Of a DNA stretch of 64,000 nt, positions 1 to 8,943 are shown one piece after another. The stretch is from Poritiphilus flavus. GTDB taxonomy: Bacteria > Bacteroidota > Bacteroidia > Flavobacteriales > Flavobacteriaceae. The stretch spans positions 186,001 through 250,000 of the forward strand of contig NZ_WXYO01000007.1 of assembly GCF_009901585.1 (NCBI RefSeq), read 5' to 3'. Position numbers and translations under genes: made by a program. The stretch's first letter is position 1; each line of letters opens with the position of its first letter. The notes under the pieces were generated by a model that had not been told where the DNA came from, searched no databases, and saw nothing but the letters and a program-made list of their open reading frames with translations.

Positions 1-1
1 C

Positions 2-490
2 TTAATGAATATGGGTGTGTATTCCATTCAGAGCATCATTTACGGATCAGGGGAGAATCCTATTTCAGTGAGTGCCCAGGAATTCAGTACCCGGCCGGAG
101 TATTTCAAACAAACGGACGAAACCATTACCGCACAATTTGAACTCCCCAGTGGAGCGGTAGGGCAGATGATGACCTCTCACAACGTCCGTGCAAACCGAT
201 TATACGCCAGCTGCGATTCCGGATGGTATGAACTGGATCCGGCAAGCACCTATATACCGCTGGCAGGAAGAACCTCGGACGGCCCCATGAATTTTGAACA
301 AGAAAGCCAGCAAAAACTTCAAATGGACGATTTCGCGAAACATATCCTTGAGGGTACTCCTAACGTTGCACCAGGGGAAATGGGCAAAAGGGACATGGTT
401 ATCGTTGAGGCAATTTATAAGTCTATTGCGGAAGGCGGAAAAACAATACCGCTGGATCTCGGCAACATGGGAATCGTAAAGCGAAGCTGA
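2..490 (+). CDS. Gfo/Idh/MocA-family oxidoreductase, C-terminal part (5' cut by window edge)
   Basis: The reading frame is already open at base 2, so this is the last ~162 residues of a longer protein. The first visible residues, L-M-N-M-G-V-Y, match the conserved start of the C-terminal alpha/beta domain in Gfo/Idh/MocA enzymes (usually G-x-L-x-D-x-G-x-Y; Asn stands at the Asp position here). The end, E-M-G-K-R-D-M-V-I-V-E-A-I-Y-K-S, is the family's closing helix. These enzymes oxidise or reduce sugars and related polyols with NAD(P) bound in an N-terminal Rossmann fold, which lies outside the window. Substrate cannot be told. The next gene starts 221 bp downstream and is probably a separate unit. 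Confidence 0.8.
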   Translation, partial: LMNMGVYSIQSIIYGSGENPISVSAQEFSTRPEYFKQTDETITAQFELPSGAVGQMMTSHNVRANRLYASCDSGWYELDPASTYIPLAGRTSDGPMNFEQESQQKLQMDDFAKHILEGTPNVAPGEMGKRDMVIVEAIYKSIAEGGKTIPLDLGNMGIVKRS

Positions 491-711
491 AGAGCAGATT
501 TTTTGTTTAACCCTCATATTTCTGGAAACCCTAGTGTTTACAGGGACTTTGTGATTAGGTAATCTTTAAATAATAAACAGATTCCTATTTCTTTACCCAA
601 ATTTTACACCTTAACAATTCACTAAAGGTTTCGTAATTCAAAGACCAAATTCGATTAACACCATTGGCAGACTACCTGGATAATTTTGTAAAGAACCTTA
701 AACTTTATGAA

Positions 712-2298
712 ATGAAAATATCCAAAAAATTAGTCTTTAGAGTCCTTTTTATGTCAATTTTAGGGCTATTTATTTACAGCTGTGATGGAGAAGATGGGGT
801 AGACGGAAGAGACGGCGTTGATGGTGTCGACGGCCAGGATGGTGCCGACGGCGCTGACGGCGAGGATGGTATGGATTTTATGCCAGAAGCCACCATGTTT
901 GAAAACAAATCGGCATTAGAGCCGTTAGTGGCTATCCAACCTCAATTTAGTTTTGTAAAGGCGTATTCCCTGATCAGTTCCACGGATTTCCTCGATAACG
1001 GTTTTCAATTTGTAGGAGCAACAGACGGTGCCGGATTTCTCCCTGACGGAGACGGGTTCATGTATATTGTAAATGCAGAGGACGATTATGCGGTAGCCCG
1101 TATACGTATGGATGCCAACCTTACGCCTACAGAGGGAGACTGGTTGCTAAATTCCGGAGTAGCAGATTTTGCACGTCAGTGCTCAGGAACCATGTGGGAG
1201 TCTGCCATCCACGGAGGAGCAACGGATCTTTTTCTTTCAGCTTCGGAGAGTTTTAACTACGACGTTAAGGGTATAGATCCTTATATAGGGACACCGACGC
1301 CAACCGCAGACTTTGGTCTGGATGCATTGGGAGAATTCAACTGGGAGAATGCTGTACCACTTCCACAAGGCGCTTATTCGGGCAGTACCGTGATCGTTGG
1401 CGGCGACGATGACTCCAGCGGTTCTGAAGGACAGATCACCCTATACTACTCCGAAAACGGAGATGCAGACCTTGACGGAGGTAAGATCTACGTATTACGA
1501 CTGCTTCAGGTTTCCGATGGAGCCGGAGGAGTAATGGATGTAGCCGCGGCCACTACCTATAACGAGTCTAATCTGGATTTCGGGGTAACTTATGATTTTG
1601 AGTTCGTGGAGATCGTTGACGGTGCTGCCATGACCAAAGACGAAATGGAAGACGCCTGTGTTGCCGTCAATGCTACTGCTTTTATGAGGGTAGAGGACGT
1701 TGACTACCAAAAAGGATCTGACGCTAACGCCAGAAATATATATGTAGCGGTAACCGGAAGAGGGCCTGGAAGAGGAACTTATAACGACTGGGGTACTGCC
1801 TACAAACTGGAGTTTGATGAGGCTTCACCACTTTCCGGAAAGTTAACACAGATCATTAGCGGGAATACCGATACTAATAATATGGATGGTAACCTGGCTG
1901 AGCTTCAAAGCCCGGATAACATCTGTGTAACTGAGAATTTTATTTACCTGCAGGAAGATCCTAATTCTTTTGATCGGGGTCACGCAGCATATATCTATCA
2001 GACAGACCTTAATGGAAATAACGCCAGAGTGGTAATGGAAATGATCGTTCGTGCAGACCTGGACCCAACCGGAAGCACCGGATTTAGTGGAGAATACGGA
2101 GCACTTATCGACATTTCTGACAAAGTTGGTGTGGAAGATACCTTTCTATTGAATTTACAGCCACACTATTGGGAGAGTGATGATTTCAAAAATGTGGATG
2201 GTCACGACATGGAAACCAACGCCGCGGCCATTGCCGCCGGAGCAAGGGAGGATGATCAGGGTGGACAGATCGTGATCCTTAAAGGTCTTCCCAGGTAA
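712..2298 (+). CDS. PhoX/DUF839-like secreted lipoprotein with collagen-like GxD stretch
   Basis: The ATG at 712 is preferred over an in-frame TTG at 664, because it puts a lipoprotein signal peptide right at the N-terminus (basic KISKK, hydrophobic core, L-F-I-Y-S-C with Cys24). Residues ~25-55 are a run of G-x-D triplets (collagen-like). The remaining ~470 residues are acidic and beta-rich; a segment G-Q-I-T-L-Y-Y...G-G-K-I-Y-V-L-R and a later S-P-D-N-I-C-V look like the PhoX/DUF839 beta-propeller family, whose characterised members are Ca/Fe-dependent phosphatases. Assignment to DUF839 is from pattern memory; enzymatic activity is not shown. A hairpin terminator follows and then a di-heme peroxidase gene in the same direction. 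It could instead be an unrelated surface beta-propeller. Confidence 0.6.
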   Translation: MKISKKLVFRVLFMSILGLFIYSCDGEDGVDGRDGVDGVDGQDGADGADGEDGMDFMPEATMFENKSALEPLVAIQPQFSFVKAYSLISSTDFLDNGFQFVGATDGAGFLPDGDGFMYIVNAEDDYAVARIRMDANLTPTEGDWLLNSGVADFARQCSGTMWESAIHGGATDLFLSASESFNYDVKGIDPYIGTPTPTADFGLDALGEFNWENAVPLPQGAYSGSTVIVGGDDDSSGSEGQITLYYSENGDADLDGGKIYVLRLLQVSDGAGGVMDVAAATTYNESNLDFGVTYDFEFVEIVDGAAMTKDEMEDACVAVNATAFMRVEDVDYQKGSDANARNIYVAVTGRGPGRGTYNDWGTAYKLEFDEASPLSGKLTQIISGNTDTNNMDGNLAELQSPDNICVTENFIYLQEDPNSFDRGHAAYIYQTDLNGNNARVVMEMIVRADLDPTGSTGFSGEYGALIDISDKVGVEDTFLLNLQPHYWESDDFKNVDGHDMETNAAAIAAGAREDDQGGQIVILKGLPR

Positions 2299-2320
2299 AA
2301 ACAAATCCATTATAATTCAC

Positions 2321-2353
2321 AAGGAACCTCCATGTATGTATGGGGGTTCTTTG
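2321..2353 (+). terminator. Stem-loop terminator after the PhoX-like gene
   Basis: AAGGAACCTCCAT pairs with ATGGGGGTTCTTT across a short GTATGT loop, giving 13 pairs of which two are G-U in RNA. It lies 22 bp after the stop at 2298 and ends in TTCTTT. It separates this gene from the peroxidase gene whose start is at 2374. Confidence 0.6.
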
Positions 2354-2373
2354 CAACTACACAATCGAGCTCA

Positions 2374-4200
2374 ATGCCTTTCAAATTTTTCAAAGCCTAC
2401 CTCATTCTTGTTCTCATATTGGTCCTGGTACTTTGTTGTAAGGATCAGAATCAACCCAAACAGGGACTAACTGCAGTGGTTTCCTGGGAATATGCCCAGG
2501 ATTATTATCTACAAAATATCAATGCAGCCATAGGCCATCTAGACTCGCTGGCCCGTGTTCCGGCTGAAAGTGATAGTGCCAAAATATTATTTAAGAAAGC
2601 CAGATCCGCCTTTAAGAAGGCAGAACCCTATGCCTCTTATTTAAATCCCGAAGTTGGTCACCGGGCTAACGGACCGGCATTACCGGTATTCCTGGAAGAT
2701 ACCGAAAGGGTGATGAACCCTATTGGATTGCAAAAGCTGGAGGAAGGTATTTACGAGGGTGGGGTGGAACCTGAGGTCTTTACCAGGGAAGCCCTGTTAA
2801 CAAAGGGACTGTTGGTAAACCTTCAGAATAACATCAAGAAGAGGAAACTAAACCCACAGCGGTTTTTTATCGCTACACACCAGCAACTTCTACGCATAAT
2901 AAGCCTTTCTATTTCCGGATTTGATACTCCGGCAAGTTATCTCGGATTTCACGAGGCCATGGTTTCCCTGGGAAGTCTTAAAGATATCTACCAAAATACG
3001 ATTGCCGGGATCATAGATGAAAAAGATCCGGAACTGGGCAAGGATTTCCTTAAAAACGTGGATGCCGCTATGGTCTTTCTAAAGGATAACCAGGATTTTG
3101 AGACTTTTGACCGTTACACCTTCATTCGCGAATTTATGAACCCAATTACCCGCAATTGGGTTGCCATTCGCAAAACAAGCGGTCTTTGGGAAGGGGTTAA
3201 GAACAAGCCTTTTAATTTTGACGCTCCTACCTTTTTTGAAAAAGACGCCTTCAACCTGCTGTATTTTACCCCGGTTATAAACCGAAATGCTACCGTGGAA
3301 CAGATACAATTGGGAGAGAAGCTGTTCTTTGATCCCAACTTGTCAGCTGATGGCAAAATGGCCTGTGCCTCCTGCCATATTCCCGAAAAGGCCTATGCAG
3401 ATGGGATGGTAACAAATATGGACAATCAGGGGCGGCCCCTGGAACGAAATACACCAACCCTGATCAATTCAGCCTTTCAAAAAAGTTTCTTTTGGGACGG
3501 GCGCTCAGAAACCCTATTGGATCAGATCAGCTCGGTTTTCACTAATGAAAGGGAGTTCAATAGTAATGTACACCAGTTCTCCGATGCCATTTTAAAAGAC
3601 AGTTCTTATACGGAGCTTTTTGATAAGGCCTTCGGAGAAATGCCCAGGAAAAACCGGGAGATCATACGCGCCATCTCCTCTTATATCAGCACCCTTAATG
3701 GCTTTGATTCCAAATTTGACCGGAATATACGCGCTGAAGAGGACACCTTTACCGAAGAAGAAAAACTGGGCTTTAACCTTTACATGGGTAAGGCGCTCTG
3801 TGCTACCTGTCATTTTATTCCCCTTACCAATGGCACCGTACCTCCCTTTTTCAAGGAAACAGAAAAAGAAGTGATCGGAGTTCCTGAGACTGCTGCTAAT
3901 GAGGTGTTGGACGATGATGATGGGTTTTACTGGAGATGGAAGAAAGACATTCACAAAGGGATGTTCAAGACCCCCACGGTAAGGAATGCCGAGCTTACCG
4001 CTCCTTATATGCACAACGGGATCTATAACAGCCTTGAGGAGGTGATGGATTTTTATAACCAGGGCGGAGGTGGCGGAATGGGCTTTGACCTGGAGCATCA
4101 GACCCTTCCCTTTGACGAATTAAATCTTACGGACAGTGAATTAAAGGCCCTGGTCAGTTTTGTCAAGACTTTGTCTGACACCAATATACCTGCCTACTAA
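2374..4200 (+). CDS. Di-heme cytochrome c peroxidase (CcpA/MauG family), lipoprotein
   Basis: About 608 residues from the ATG at 2374. That start gives a signal sequence ending in L-C-C-K, a probable lipobox; an upstream in-frame start at 2332 would lie inside the terminator. Two heme c sites are visible: C-A-S-C-H at residues 331-335 and C-A-T-C-H at 476-480, the usual spacing for bacterial di-heme peroxidases. Y-M-H-N-G-I near residue 548 is typical of the C-terminal heme domain. The ~300 residues before the first heme are helical and longer than in classical CcpA, as is common in Bacteroidetes members. The protein should sit in the periplasm or on the outer membrane and reduce H2O2 or oxidise a partner. 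Its stop overlaps by 4 bp the stop of the convergent DUF2400 gene. Confidence 0.88.
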   Translation: MPFKFFKAYLILVLILVLVLCCKDQNQPKQGLTAVVSWEYAQDYYLQNINAAIGHLDSLARVPAESDSAKILFKKARSAFKKAEPYASYLNPEVGHRANGPALPVFLEDTERVMNPIGLQKLEEGIYEGGVEPEVFTREALLTKGLLVNLQNNIKKRKLNPQRFFIATHQQLLRIISLSISGFDTPASYLGFHEAMVSLGSLKDIYQNTIAGIIDEKDPELGKDFLKNVDAAMVFLKDNQDFETFDRYTFIREFMNPITRNWVAIRKTSGLWEGVKNKPFNFDAPTFFEKDAFNLLYFTPVINRNATVEQIQLGEKLFFDPNLSADGKMACASCHIPEKAYADGMVTNMDNQGRPLERNTPTLINSAFQKSFFWDGRSETLLDQISSVFTNEREFNSNVHQFSDAILKDSSYTELFDKAFGEMPRKNREIIRAISSYISTLNGFDSKFDRNIRAEEDTFTEEEKLGFNLYMGKALCATCHFIPLTNGTVPPFFKETEKEVIGVPETAANEVLDDDDGFYWRWKKDIHKGMFKTPTVRNAELTAPYMHNGIYNSLEEVMDFYNQGGGGGMGFDLEHQTLPFDELNLTDSELKALVSFVKTLSDTNIPAY

Positions 4201-4961
4201 AATTTCTCAAACACTCCCAGACCAAAAAGGGCAAAATCGTATTTCACAGGGTCGGAAGGATCCATTTTACGCAGAGAATGGTCTAGTTCCGCGACAGCCC
4301 TGGCGTCGTTTTGTTTTCGTTTCAACAGCCCCAGATTTCTGGCTACCCTTCCGGAATGGACGTCAAGCGGACAAGATAGCTGTGAGGGTCTTAAGGATTT
4401 CCAAAGTCCGAAATCTACCCCTGTGCTCGCATCCCGGACCATCCATCGCAAAAACATATTAATGCGTTTGGCGGCAGAACCCCTGGATGGATCAGAGATA
4501 TGTTTGGTGGTTCTGGACAAATGCGGAACCTCAAAAAACAGGGATTTAAAAGTGGTAATGGCCTGCTGCGTATTCTCCGGACCGGAATGCTTTCGGAAAA
4601 TGCTTTCCAGGCCGCCGTGATGCTTGTAAATGTGCTGTAGCCCCTTAATGAAGGTAATCAGGTCTTTGCTATTAAATGTTCGATGTACAAATGGTTGTAG
4701 TTGTTTCAGATCGCTATCCGTGTGATTGGCAACAAAGTCGAATGGCTGTTGCTCCAGCAGCTCCATCATTTTTTGGGCATTGGCAATAATGCTTTTACGA
4801 TTACCCCATGCGATCGTGGCGGTCAGAAACGCGCTGATCTCAATGTCTTCTTTTTTCTGGAATTGGTGGGGGACAGCAATAGGGTCCGCTTCCAAAAATT
4901 TGGGATGATTGTATTGTTCAACCTTGGCATCCAGAAATGTTTTGAGTTCGGCCTGCTTCAT
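4197..4961 (-). CDS. TIGR02757/DUF2400 family protein
   Basis: 254 residues. Recognised by F-L-T-A-T-I-A-W-G-N-R-K-S-I near residue 45, R-I-N-M-F-L-R-W-M-V-R near 165 and P-L-D-V-H-S-G-R-V-A-R near 197, all typical of TIGR02757. The fold resembles helix-hairpin-helix DNA glycosylases and the L-D-V-H region is at the equivalent place, but no activity is established for the family. It is the last gene of a minus-strand operon: its ATG overlaps the stop of the CPBP gene by 4 bp (ATGA). Confidence 0.88.
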   Translation of the reverse strand: MKQAELKTFLDAKVEQYNHPKFLEADPIAVPHQFQKKEDIEISAFLTATIAWGNRKSIIANAQKMMELLEQQPFDFVANHTDSDLKQLQPFVHRTFNSKDLITFIKGLQHIYKHHGGLESIFRKHSGPENTQQAITTFKSLFFEVPHLSRTTKHISDPSRGSAAKRINMFLRWMVRDASTGVDFGLWKSLRPSQLSCPLDVHSGRVARNLGLLKRKQNDARAVAELDHSLRKMDPSDPVKYDFALFGLGVFEKF

Positions 4962-5515
4962 TCTAACGGAATATCTAAAACTCTAAGCAACAGTATAGGG
5001 CCTACCAGTACCAGATTGTAGCAGGCGTGTAAAAGTATCGCCCAAATCAATCCAAACCGTACCCGGATAAAACCAAGAAATACGCCTACACTCAATTGTG
5101 GGGCCACGAGCAGTGGTGATAATACCAAAATGGTTGTGGTGATCTCAAAATTGGTGATGTGATAGAACCCAAAAGCAAGGGTAAACAGGTAAAAGATCAG
5201 TTTGAAAAAACTACTTTTCTTAAAAAAGACCAGGGGACCTCTGAAAAAGAACTCCTCAAGTAAGGGAGCGACCACTATGGCGAGAAAACCAATGAAGGTC
5301 AAAGAATATTGTTCGAGTAACAGATCCATCGCATGTTGTCCGAGATCTATGTTTACCAGGGACTCCAGGCCTCCAATGACAATTCCAATTACGATGCTGA
5401 TTGCCAGGGAAAGGATAAGTAATCTTACAAATACGGTGATCCGATAGCCCAAATCCCGGTTCTCATCGGGTTCGTAAACCGGGTGCTTTAGAAATTGAAG
5501 TACTTCTTTAAGCAT
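4958..5515 (-). CDS. CPBP-family intramembrane metalloprotease
   Basis: 185 residues with about five hydrophobic segments. The CPBP (Abi) motifs are present: E87-E88-x3-R92 (E-E-F-F-F-R-G), H119 in F-G-F-Y-H, and H163 in L-L-H-A-C-Y-N. These residues form the metal-dependent active site in the Rce1-like family. The substrate is unknown. It is middle gene of the operon: one base separates its start from the stop of the upstream ABC ATPase gene, and it overlaps the downstream DUF2400 gene by 4 bp. The coupling suggests a shared envelope role, but this is inference. Confidence 0.88.
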   Translation of the reverse strand: MLKEVLQFLKHPVYEPDENRDLGYRITVFVRLLILSLAISIVIGIVIGGLESLVNIDLGQHAMDLLLEQYSLTFIGFLAIVVAPLLEEFFFRGPLVFFKKSSFFKLIFYLFTLAFGFYHITNFEITTTILVLSPLLVAPQLSVGVFLGFIRVRFGLIWAILLHACYNLVLVGPILLLRVLDIPLE

Positions 5516-5516
5516 A

Positions 5517-6179
5517 TTACTGCTGCATTTGCCCGTCGATCATGGTGAGCTTTCTGTCTGCCATGTCTGCAAGTTCCTTGTTGTGAGTGACGATAATAAA
5601 GGTCTGACCAAGTTCATCCCGCAATCTAAAGAACAGCTTGTGAAGTTGGTCCGCGCTCTCAGAATCCAAATTACCGCTTGGTTCATCGGCCAGGATAATA
5701 GATGGGTCATTGACCAAAGCCCGTGCTACAGCCACCCTTTGTTGTTCCCCTCCGGAAAGCTCACTGGGCTTATGGTCATAGCGGTCCGAAAGGCCGAGGA
5801 AATCAAGTAATTCCCTTGCTTTAGCCTCTGCCTCAGCTCTCGGTGTATTTTTTATAAATGCCGGAATACATACGTTTTCCAGAGCAGTAAATTCCGGTAG
5901 CAGCTGGTGAAACTGGAAAATGAAGCCTATATGGTCATTGCGGAATTTGGCCAGGGATTTATCTTTAAGAGCACCTACTTCGGTAGCGTTGATGGAGAGT
6001 TTGCTATTTGCCTTATTGGACTGTGTGTCCAGGGTTCCCAGGATCTGTAACAAAGTAGTTTTTCCCGCGCCTGAAGGACCGACGATTGCCACGATCTCGC
6101 CTTTTTTTACCTCGAGGTCCACACCTTTTAAAACCTGTAGATCCCCGTAATTTTTCTCGATATTGGTCGCTTTGATCAT
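5517..6179 (-). CDS. lolD: LolD-like ABC transporter ATP-binding protein
   Basis: 220 residues, standard length. Walker [10 protein letters not shown] at 34-42, Q-loop [15 protein letters not shown] at 88-102, signature L-S-G-G-E-Q-Q at 141-147, Walker B I-L-A-D-E-P at 162-167 and switch His199 are all intact. The Q-loop neighbourhood H[12 protein letters not shown] matches LolD, the ATPase of the complex that releases lipoproteins from the inner membrane. No permease (LolC/E) gene lies next to it, as is usual in Flavobacteriia, so MacB-type roles cannot be excluded. Confidence 0.85.
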   Translation of the reverse strand: MIKATNIEKNYGDLQVLKGVDLEVKKGEIVAIVGPSGAGKTTLLQILGTLDTQSNKANSKLSINATEVGALKDKSLAKFRNDHIGFIFQFHQLLPEFTALENVCIPAFIKNTPRAEAEAKARELLDFLGLSDRYDHKPSELSGGEQQRVAVARALVNDPSIILADEPSGNLDSESADQLHKLFFRLRDELGQTFIIVTHNKELADMADRKLTMIDGQMQQ

Positions 6180-6296
6180 CCCGGCTCAATTAGGCTTTGA
6201 AAGTACACATTCACGGAGAAACGGCAAAAATTAATGTATCCTCTTAAGCCGGACATTTCTAATTATAGGCTACAACAATGGTGAAATAGTGTTATA

Positions 6297-6304
6297 TAAT
6301 TTTG
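6297..6304 (+). promoter_or_regulatory. Probable -7 promoter element of folE
   Basis: TAATTTTG fits the Bacteroidetes TAnnTTTG element and lies 73 bp before the folE start. No clear TTG at the expected -33 distance was found, so only half of the promoter is supported. Confidence 0.4.
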
Positions 6305-6376
6305 CAAAACGTGTATTGCCGATTTTTTGTAATAATTTAGGCCTGCTATTGTGAACAACCCATTAACGTTATTTCT

Positions 6377-6976
6377 ATGTCGCCATACCAGAATTTAGAA
6401 GAGTACAATATCGAGATCACCAACGAGGTAAAGGAACGTTTTGCCGGGATTATCGATGAAATAGGGGAGGATGTATCCCGTGAGGGCTTAACAAAAACAC
6501 CGGAAAGAGCCGCTAAGGCAATGCTCTTCCTTACTCAGGGGTACAAGCAGGATGCTGTTGAGATATTACAGGGGGCGATGTTCAAGGAAGATTATGACGA
6601 CATGGTGATCATTAAGGACATTGAAGTCTACTCCCTCTGCGAACACCATATGTTACCTTTTTTTGGGAAAGCGCATGTGGCCTATATACCCAACGGTTAT
6701 ATTGTAGGTCTCAGCAAAATTCCCAGGGTGGTAGACGTATTTGCAAGAAGGTTGCAGGTTCAGGAGCGGCTTACCCATGATATCCTGGAATGCATCAATA
6801 ATACCCTTCGCCCAAAAGGTGTTGCAGTAGTGATCGAGGCTGCGCATATGTGCATGATGATGCGGGGAGTACAAAAACAGAATTCGGTAACGACCACCTC
6901 TGGTTTTCGCGGACAGTTTGAAAAGATCGAGACGCGTGAGGAATTCCTAAAATTGATCAGTTCCAAACTTTCTTAA
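6377..6976 (+). CDS. folE: GTP cyclohydrolase I
   Basis: 199 residues. Converts GTP to 7,8-dihydroneopterin triphosphate, the first step of tetrahydrofolate/pterin synthesis. Zinc and catalytic residues are in place: C88 and H91 in [13 protein letters not shown], and C159 in [10 protein letters not shown]. The C-terminal T-T-S-G-x-F motif is present. It is monocistronic by position: a divergent operon starts on the left and a GIN-domain gene follows 73 bp later. Confidence 0.97.
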   Translation: MSPYQNLEEYNIEITNEVKERFAGIIDEIGEDVSREGLTKTPERAAKAMLFLTQGYKQDAVEILQGAMFKEDYDDMVIIKDIEVYSLCEHHMLPFFGKAHVAYIPNGYIVGLSKIPRVVDVFARRLQVQERLTHDILECINNTLRPKGVAVVIEAAHMCMMMRGVQKQNSVTTTSGFRGQFEKIETREEFLKLISSKLS

Positions 6977-7049
6977 GTTTTTTTTGTTAAAAATTGTAAC
7001 ATTTAGCGGGTTCCGGGGTCTTTATAATATAACAACAACACCTGACCTT

Positions 7050-7553
7050 ATGAAAAACCTTGTTTTTGTTGCAGTGCTGCTATGGGCGGGTTTTTCTTTT
7101 GGCCAGATCAAAACAGCGTTGAAAGGCTTCAATGGCCTTGATAGCAACATAGGAGCAAACATCCATGTGGTAAAGTCTTCAGACTACGGAATGGAGATAT
7201 CCGGGGATACCGGGCTCATCAATTCTATCATCTATAACATCCATCATAATAATCTTAAGATCAGGTCTTCAGAAGGACAAACTGATTACTCCCAGGTACT
7301 GATCACGGTGTACACACCTTCCCTGGAGATCATGGAAATCACCAATGGCGGAAGGGCCTCTCTGGATAAGAATTTTTCCAGAATAGCTTCCTTTGAGGTT
7401 TCAGCATCCGATGGAGCAGTGGTGGATCTGACCCAGGTGGAATTTAAAAGCCTGGTTGCCCAGTCCAGCGGTGGAGGGGAAGTCCTTTACAAATCTAACG
7501 CTCAAACACCTCAGCCTTCGCCTCTGGAGGAAAAAGTGAGGAGTATCCAGTAA
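7050..7553 (+). CDS. Short GIN-domain (DUF2807-like) secreted protein
   Basis: 167 residues from the ATG at 7050, chosen because it gives a clean signal peptide (MKNLVFVAVLLWAGFSFGQ). The mature part begins K-G-F-N-G-L-D-S-N-I-G-A-N-I-H-V-V and alternates short beta strands (L-I-T-V-Y-T-P-S-L-E-I-M-E-I-T), like the head of DUF2807/GIN proteins. These predicted right-handed beta solenoids are often called adhesin heads, without proof. It is shorter than the usual ~230 residues and ends in a Pro/Glu-rich tail rather than a second GIN half. A full-length relative lies at 52699. Confidence 0.65.
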   Translation: MKNLVFVAVLLWAGFSFGQIKTALKGFNGLDSNIGANIHVVKSSDYGMEISGDTGLINSIIYNIHHNNLKIRSSEGQTDYSQVLITVYTPSLEIMEITNGGRASLDKNFSRIASFEVSASDGAVVDLTQVEFKSLVAQSSGGGEVLYKSNAQTPQPSPLEEKVRSIQ

Positions 7554-7619
7554 TCCCAGTTCTTTTTAGATTTTTGATTGAGGCATTGCTACTTCTGCGG
7601 GAATCTGTATTTTTAGGGC

Positions 7620-7928
7620 ATGTCAAAATCAAAAGACCATAAACTGCGAAATCTTCTATTAGGAATTCTTTTTGATGCCCTTGGTATGGTATCCTGGATC
7701 ATCCCGGGCGTGGGGGCATTTTCGGATGTCATCTGGGCGCCTGTCTCAGGCTGGCTCATGACCCGGATGTACAAGGGAAAGGCCGGACAAACCGCTGGAA
7801 TTGTCGCTTTTATAGAAGAGCTCGTTCCAGGATTGGATGTGATCCCCACATTTACTATTATGTGGTTGTACACTTATGTCTTTGCCAAAGACAAGACACA
7901 AAAGATAGTGAACGCCAGTTCCGACTAA
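7620..7928 (+). CDS. Small conserved membrane protein, unknown function
   Basis: 102 residues with three hydrophobic stretches (about 10-30, 33-50 and 72-90). The pattern I-I-P-G-V-G-A-F-S-D-V-I-W-A-P-V-S-G and the E-E-L-V-P-G-L-D-V-I-P-T-F segment form an internal echo (P-G-x-(G/D)-x-(F/I)), suggesting two related re-entrant loops. No family name is assigned. The next gene, a fatty acid hydroxylase, starts 11 bp downstream, so the two are probably co-transcribed. Confidence 0.6.
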   Translation: MSKSKDHKLRNLLLGILFDALGMVSWIIPGVGAFSDVIWAPVSGWLMTRMYKGKAGQTAGIVAFIEELVPGLDVIPTFTIMWLYTYVFAKDKTQKIVNASSD

Positions 7929-7938
7929 TTCTGCTGCG

Positions 7939-8817
7939 ATGAATACCTATCTGGAAGCCTTTGGAGATGCTTTTTTGGCTAATCTGAACTGGACCTGGAA
8001 GTCGATGATCTTTGAGGTTCCCTGGTACACCAATTATTTTTGGGGACTTACCCTGATCTCCCTGGTCATATGGGGCCTGGAGGTCCTTTTTCCATGGCGA
8101 AAGGATCAGTCCGTATTCCGGAAGGATTTTTGGCTGGACGGTTTCTACATGTATTTTAATTTCTTCATTTTCACCGTGGCCATCAGTGGGTTTTACAAAG
8201 TTTTGGAGTTGCTGTTTGACGGCTTTGGGCTCGGCCCCCAAAGTCTGGCGTTAATGCAATTGGATACCCTCCCGATGTGGGCACAATTACTGATATTCTT
8301 TGTGGTTTTGGATTTTTTCCAGTGGTTTACCCATGTATTGCTTCATAAATATCCTTTCTTATGGCAGTTTCATAAGATCCACCACAGTGTTAAGGAAATG
8401 GGGTTTGCGGCGCATTTCAGATATCACTGGATGGAAAACATCCTTTATAAGCCGCTGAAAACCCTGGGAATAATGTTACTGGGTGGATTTGAGCCGCAAC
8501 AGGCCTTTATAGTGCATTTTATGGCAATCGCTATTGGTCATTTTAACCATGCCAACCTGAAATTTAGCTGGGGCCCGCTAAAATACATCTTTAACAATCC
8601 GGTGATGCATCTCTACCATCATTCTTATGTGCTTCCCGAAGGTAAGTACGGGGTCAATTTTGGAATTAGCCTCAGTTTATGGGATTACCTCTTCGGGACC
8701 AATCACATTCCTGAATCAAGCGGGAAAATTCCCTTAGGGTTTCCAGGGGACGAGAACGTTCCAAAAGGCTTTTTCGGGCAGTTGATCTATGGTTTTAGAA
8801 GTAGGCGGAAAACCTAA
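7939..8817 (+). CDS. Sterol desaturase/fatty acid hydroxylase superfamily protein
   Basis: 292 residues, with several membrane segments. The di-iron histidine clusters are visible: H132-x3-H136, H145-x2-H148-H149, H201-x2-H204 and H224-x2-H227-H228. Members use O2 and two irons to hydroxylate or desaturate lipids (sterols, carotenoids, fatty acids, alkylglycerols). The substrate cannot be inferred. It probably forms an operon with the small membrane protein gene 11 bp upstream. A second, divergent member of the superfamily is at 24527. Confidence 0.85.
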   Translation: MNTYLEAFGDAFLANLNWTWKSMIFEVPWYTNYFWGLTLISLVIWGLEVLFPWRKDQSVFRKDFWLDGFYMYFNFFIFTVAISGFYKVLELLFDGFGLGPQSLALMQLDTLPMWAQLLIFFVVLDFFQWFTHVLLHKYPFLWQFHKIHHSVKEMGFAAHFRYHWMENILYKPLKTLGIMLLGGFEPQQAFIVHFMAIAIGHFNHANLKFSWGPLKYIFNNPVMHLYHHSYVLPEGKYGVNFGISLSLWDYLFGTNHIPESSGKIPLGFPGDENVPKGFFGQLIYGFRSRRKT

Positions 8818-8853
8818 TTTACCCTGATCAATATCCCAGCTAATTTCCTTCAA

Positions 8854-8890
8854 TAAAAAACCGGAGGACACCTATCATGGTGCCCCCCGG
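8854..8890 (-). terminator. Intrinsic terminator of the TonB receptor gene
   Basis: Read on the minus strand, CCGGGGGGCACC pairs with GGTGTCCTCCGG around a six-base ATGATA loop (two G-U pairs), followed at once by TTTTTT. It lies 54 bp beyond the stop of the TonB receptor gene. The G-U pairs work only in minus-strand RNA, which supports that direction. Confidence 0.8.
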
Positions 8891-8943
8891 CAAACTAACT
8901 AACTCAAACAATAAAAAAGGTCTTTATGCCATGATGGTTCAAT

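Noticed and set aside
3592-4098. 168-codon frame antisense to the peroxidase gene
   Set aside because: Shadow of a strongly supported gene with both heme motifs in the other frame; no family match.
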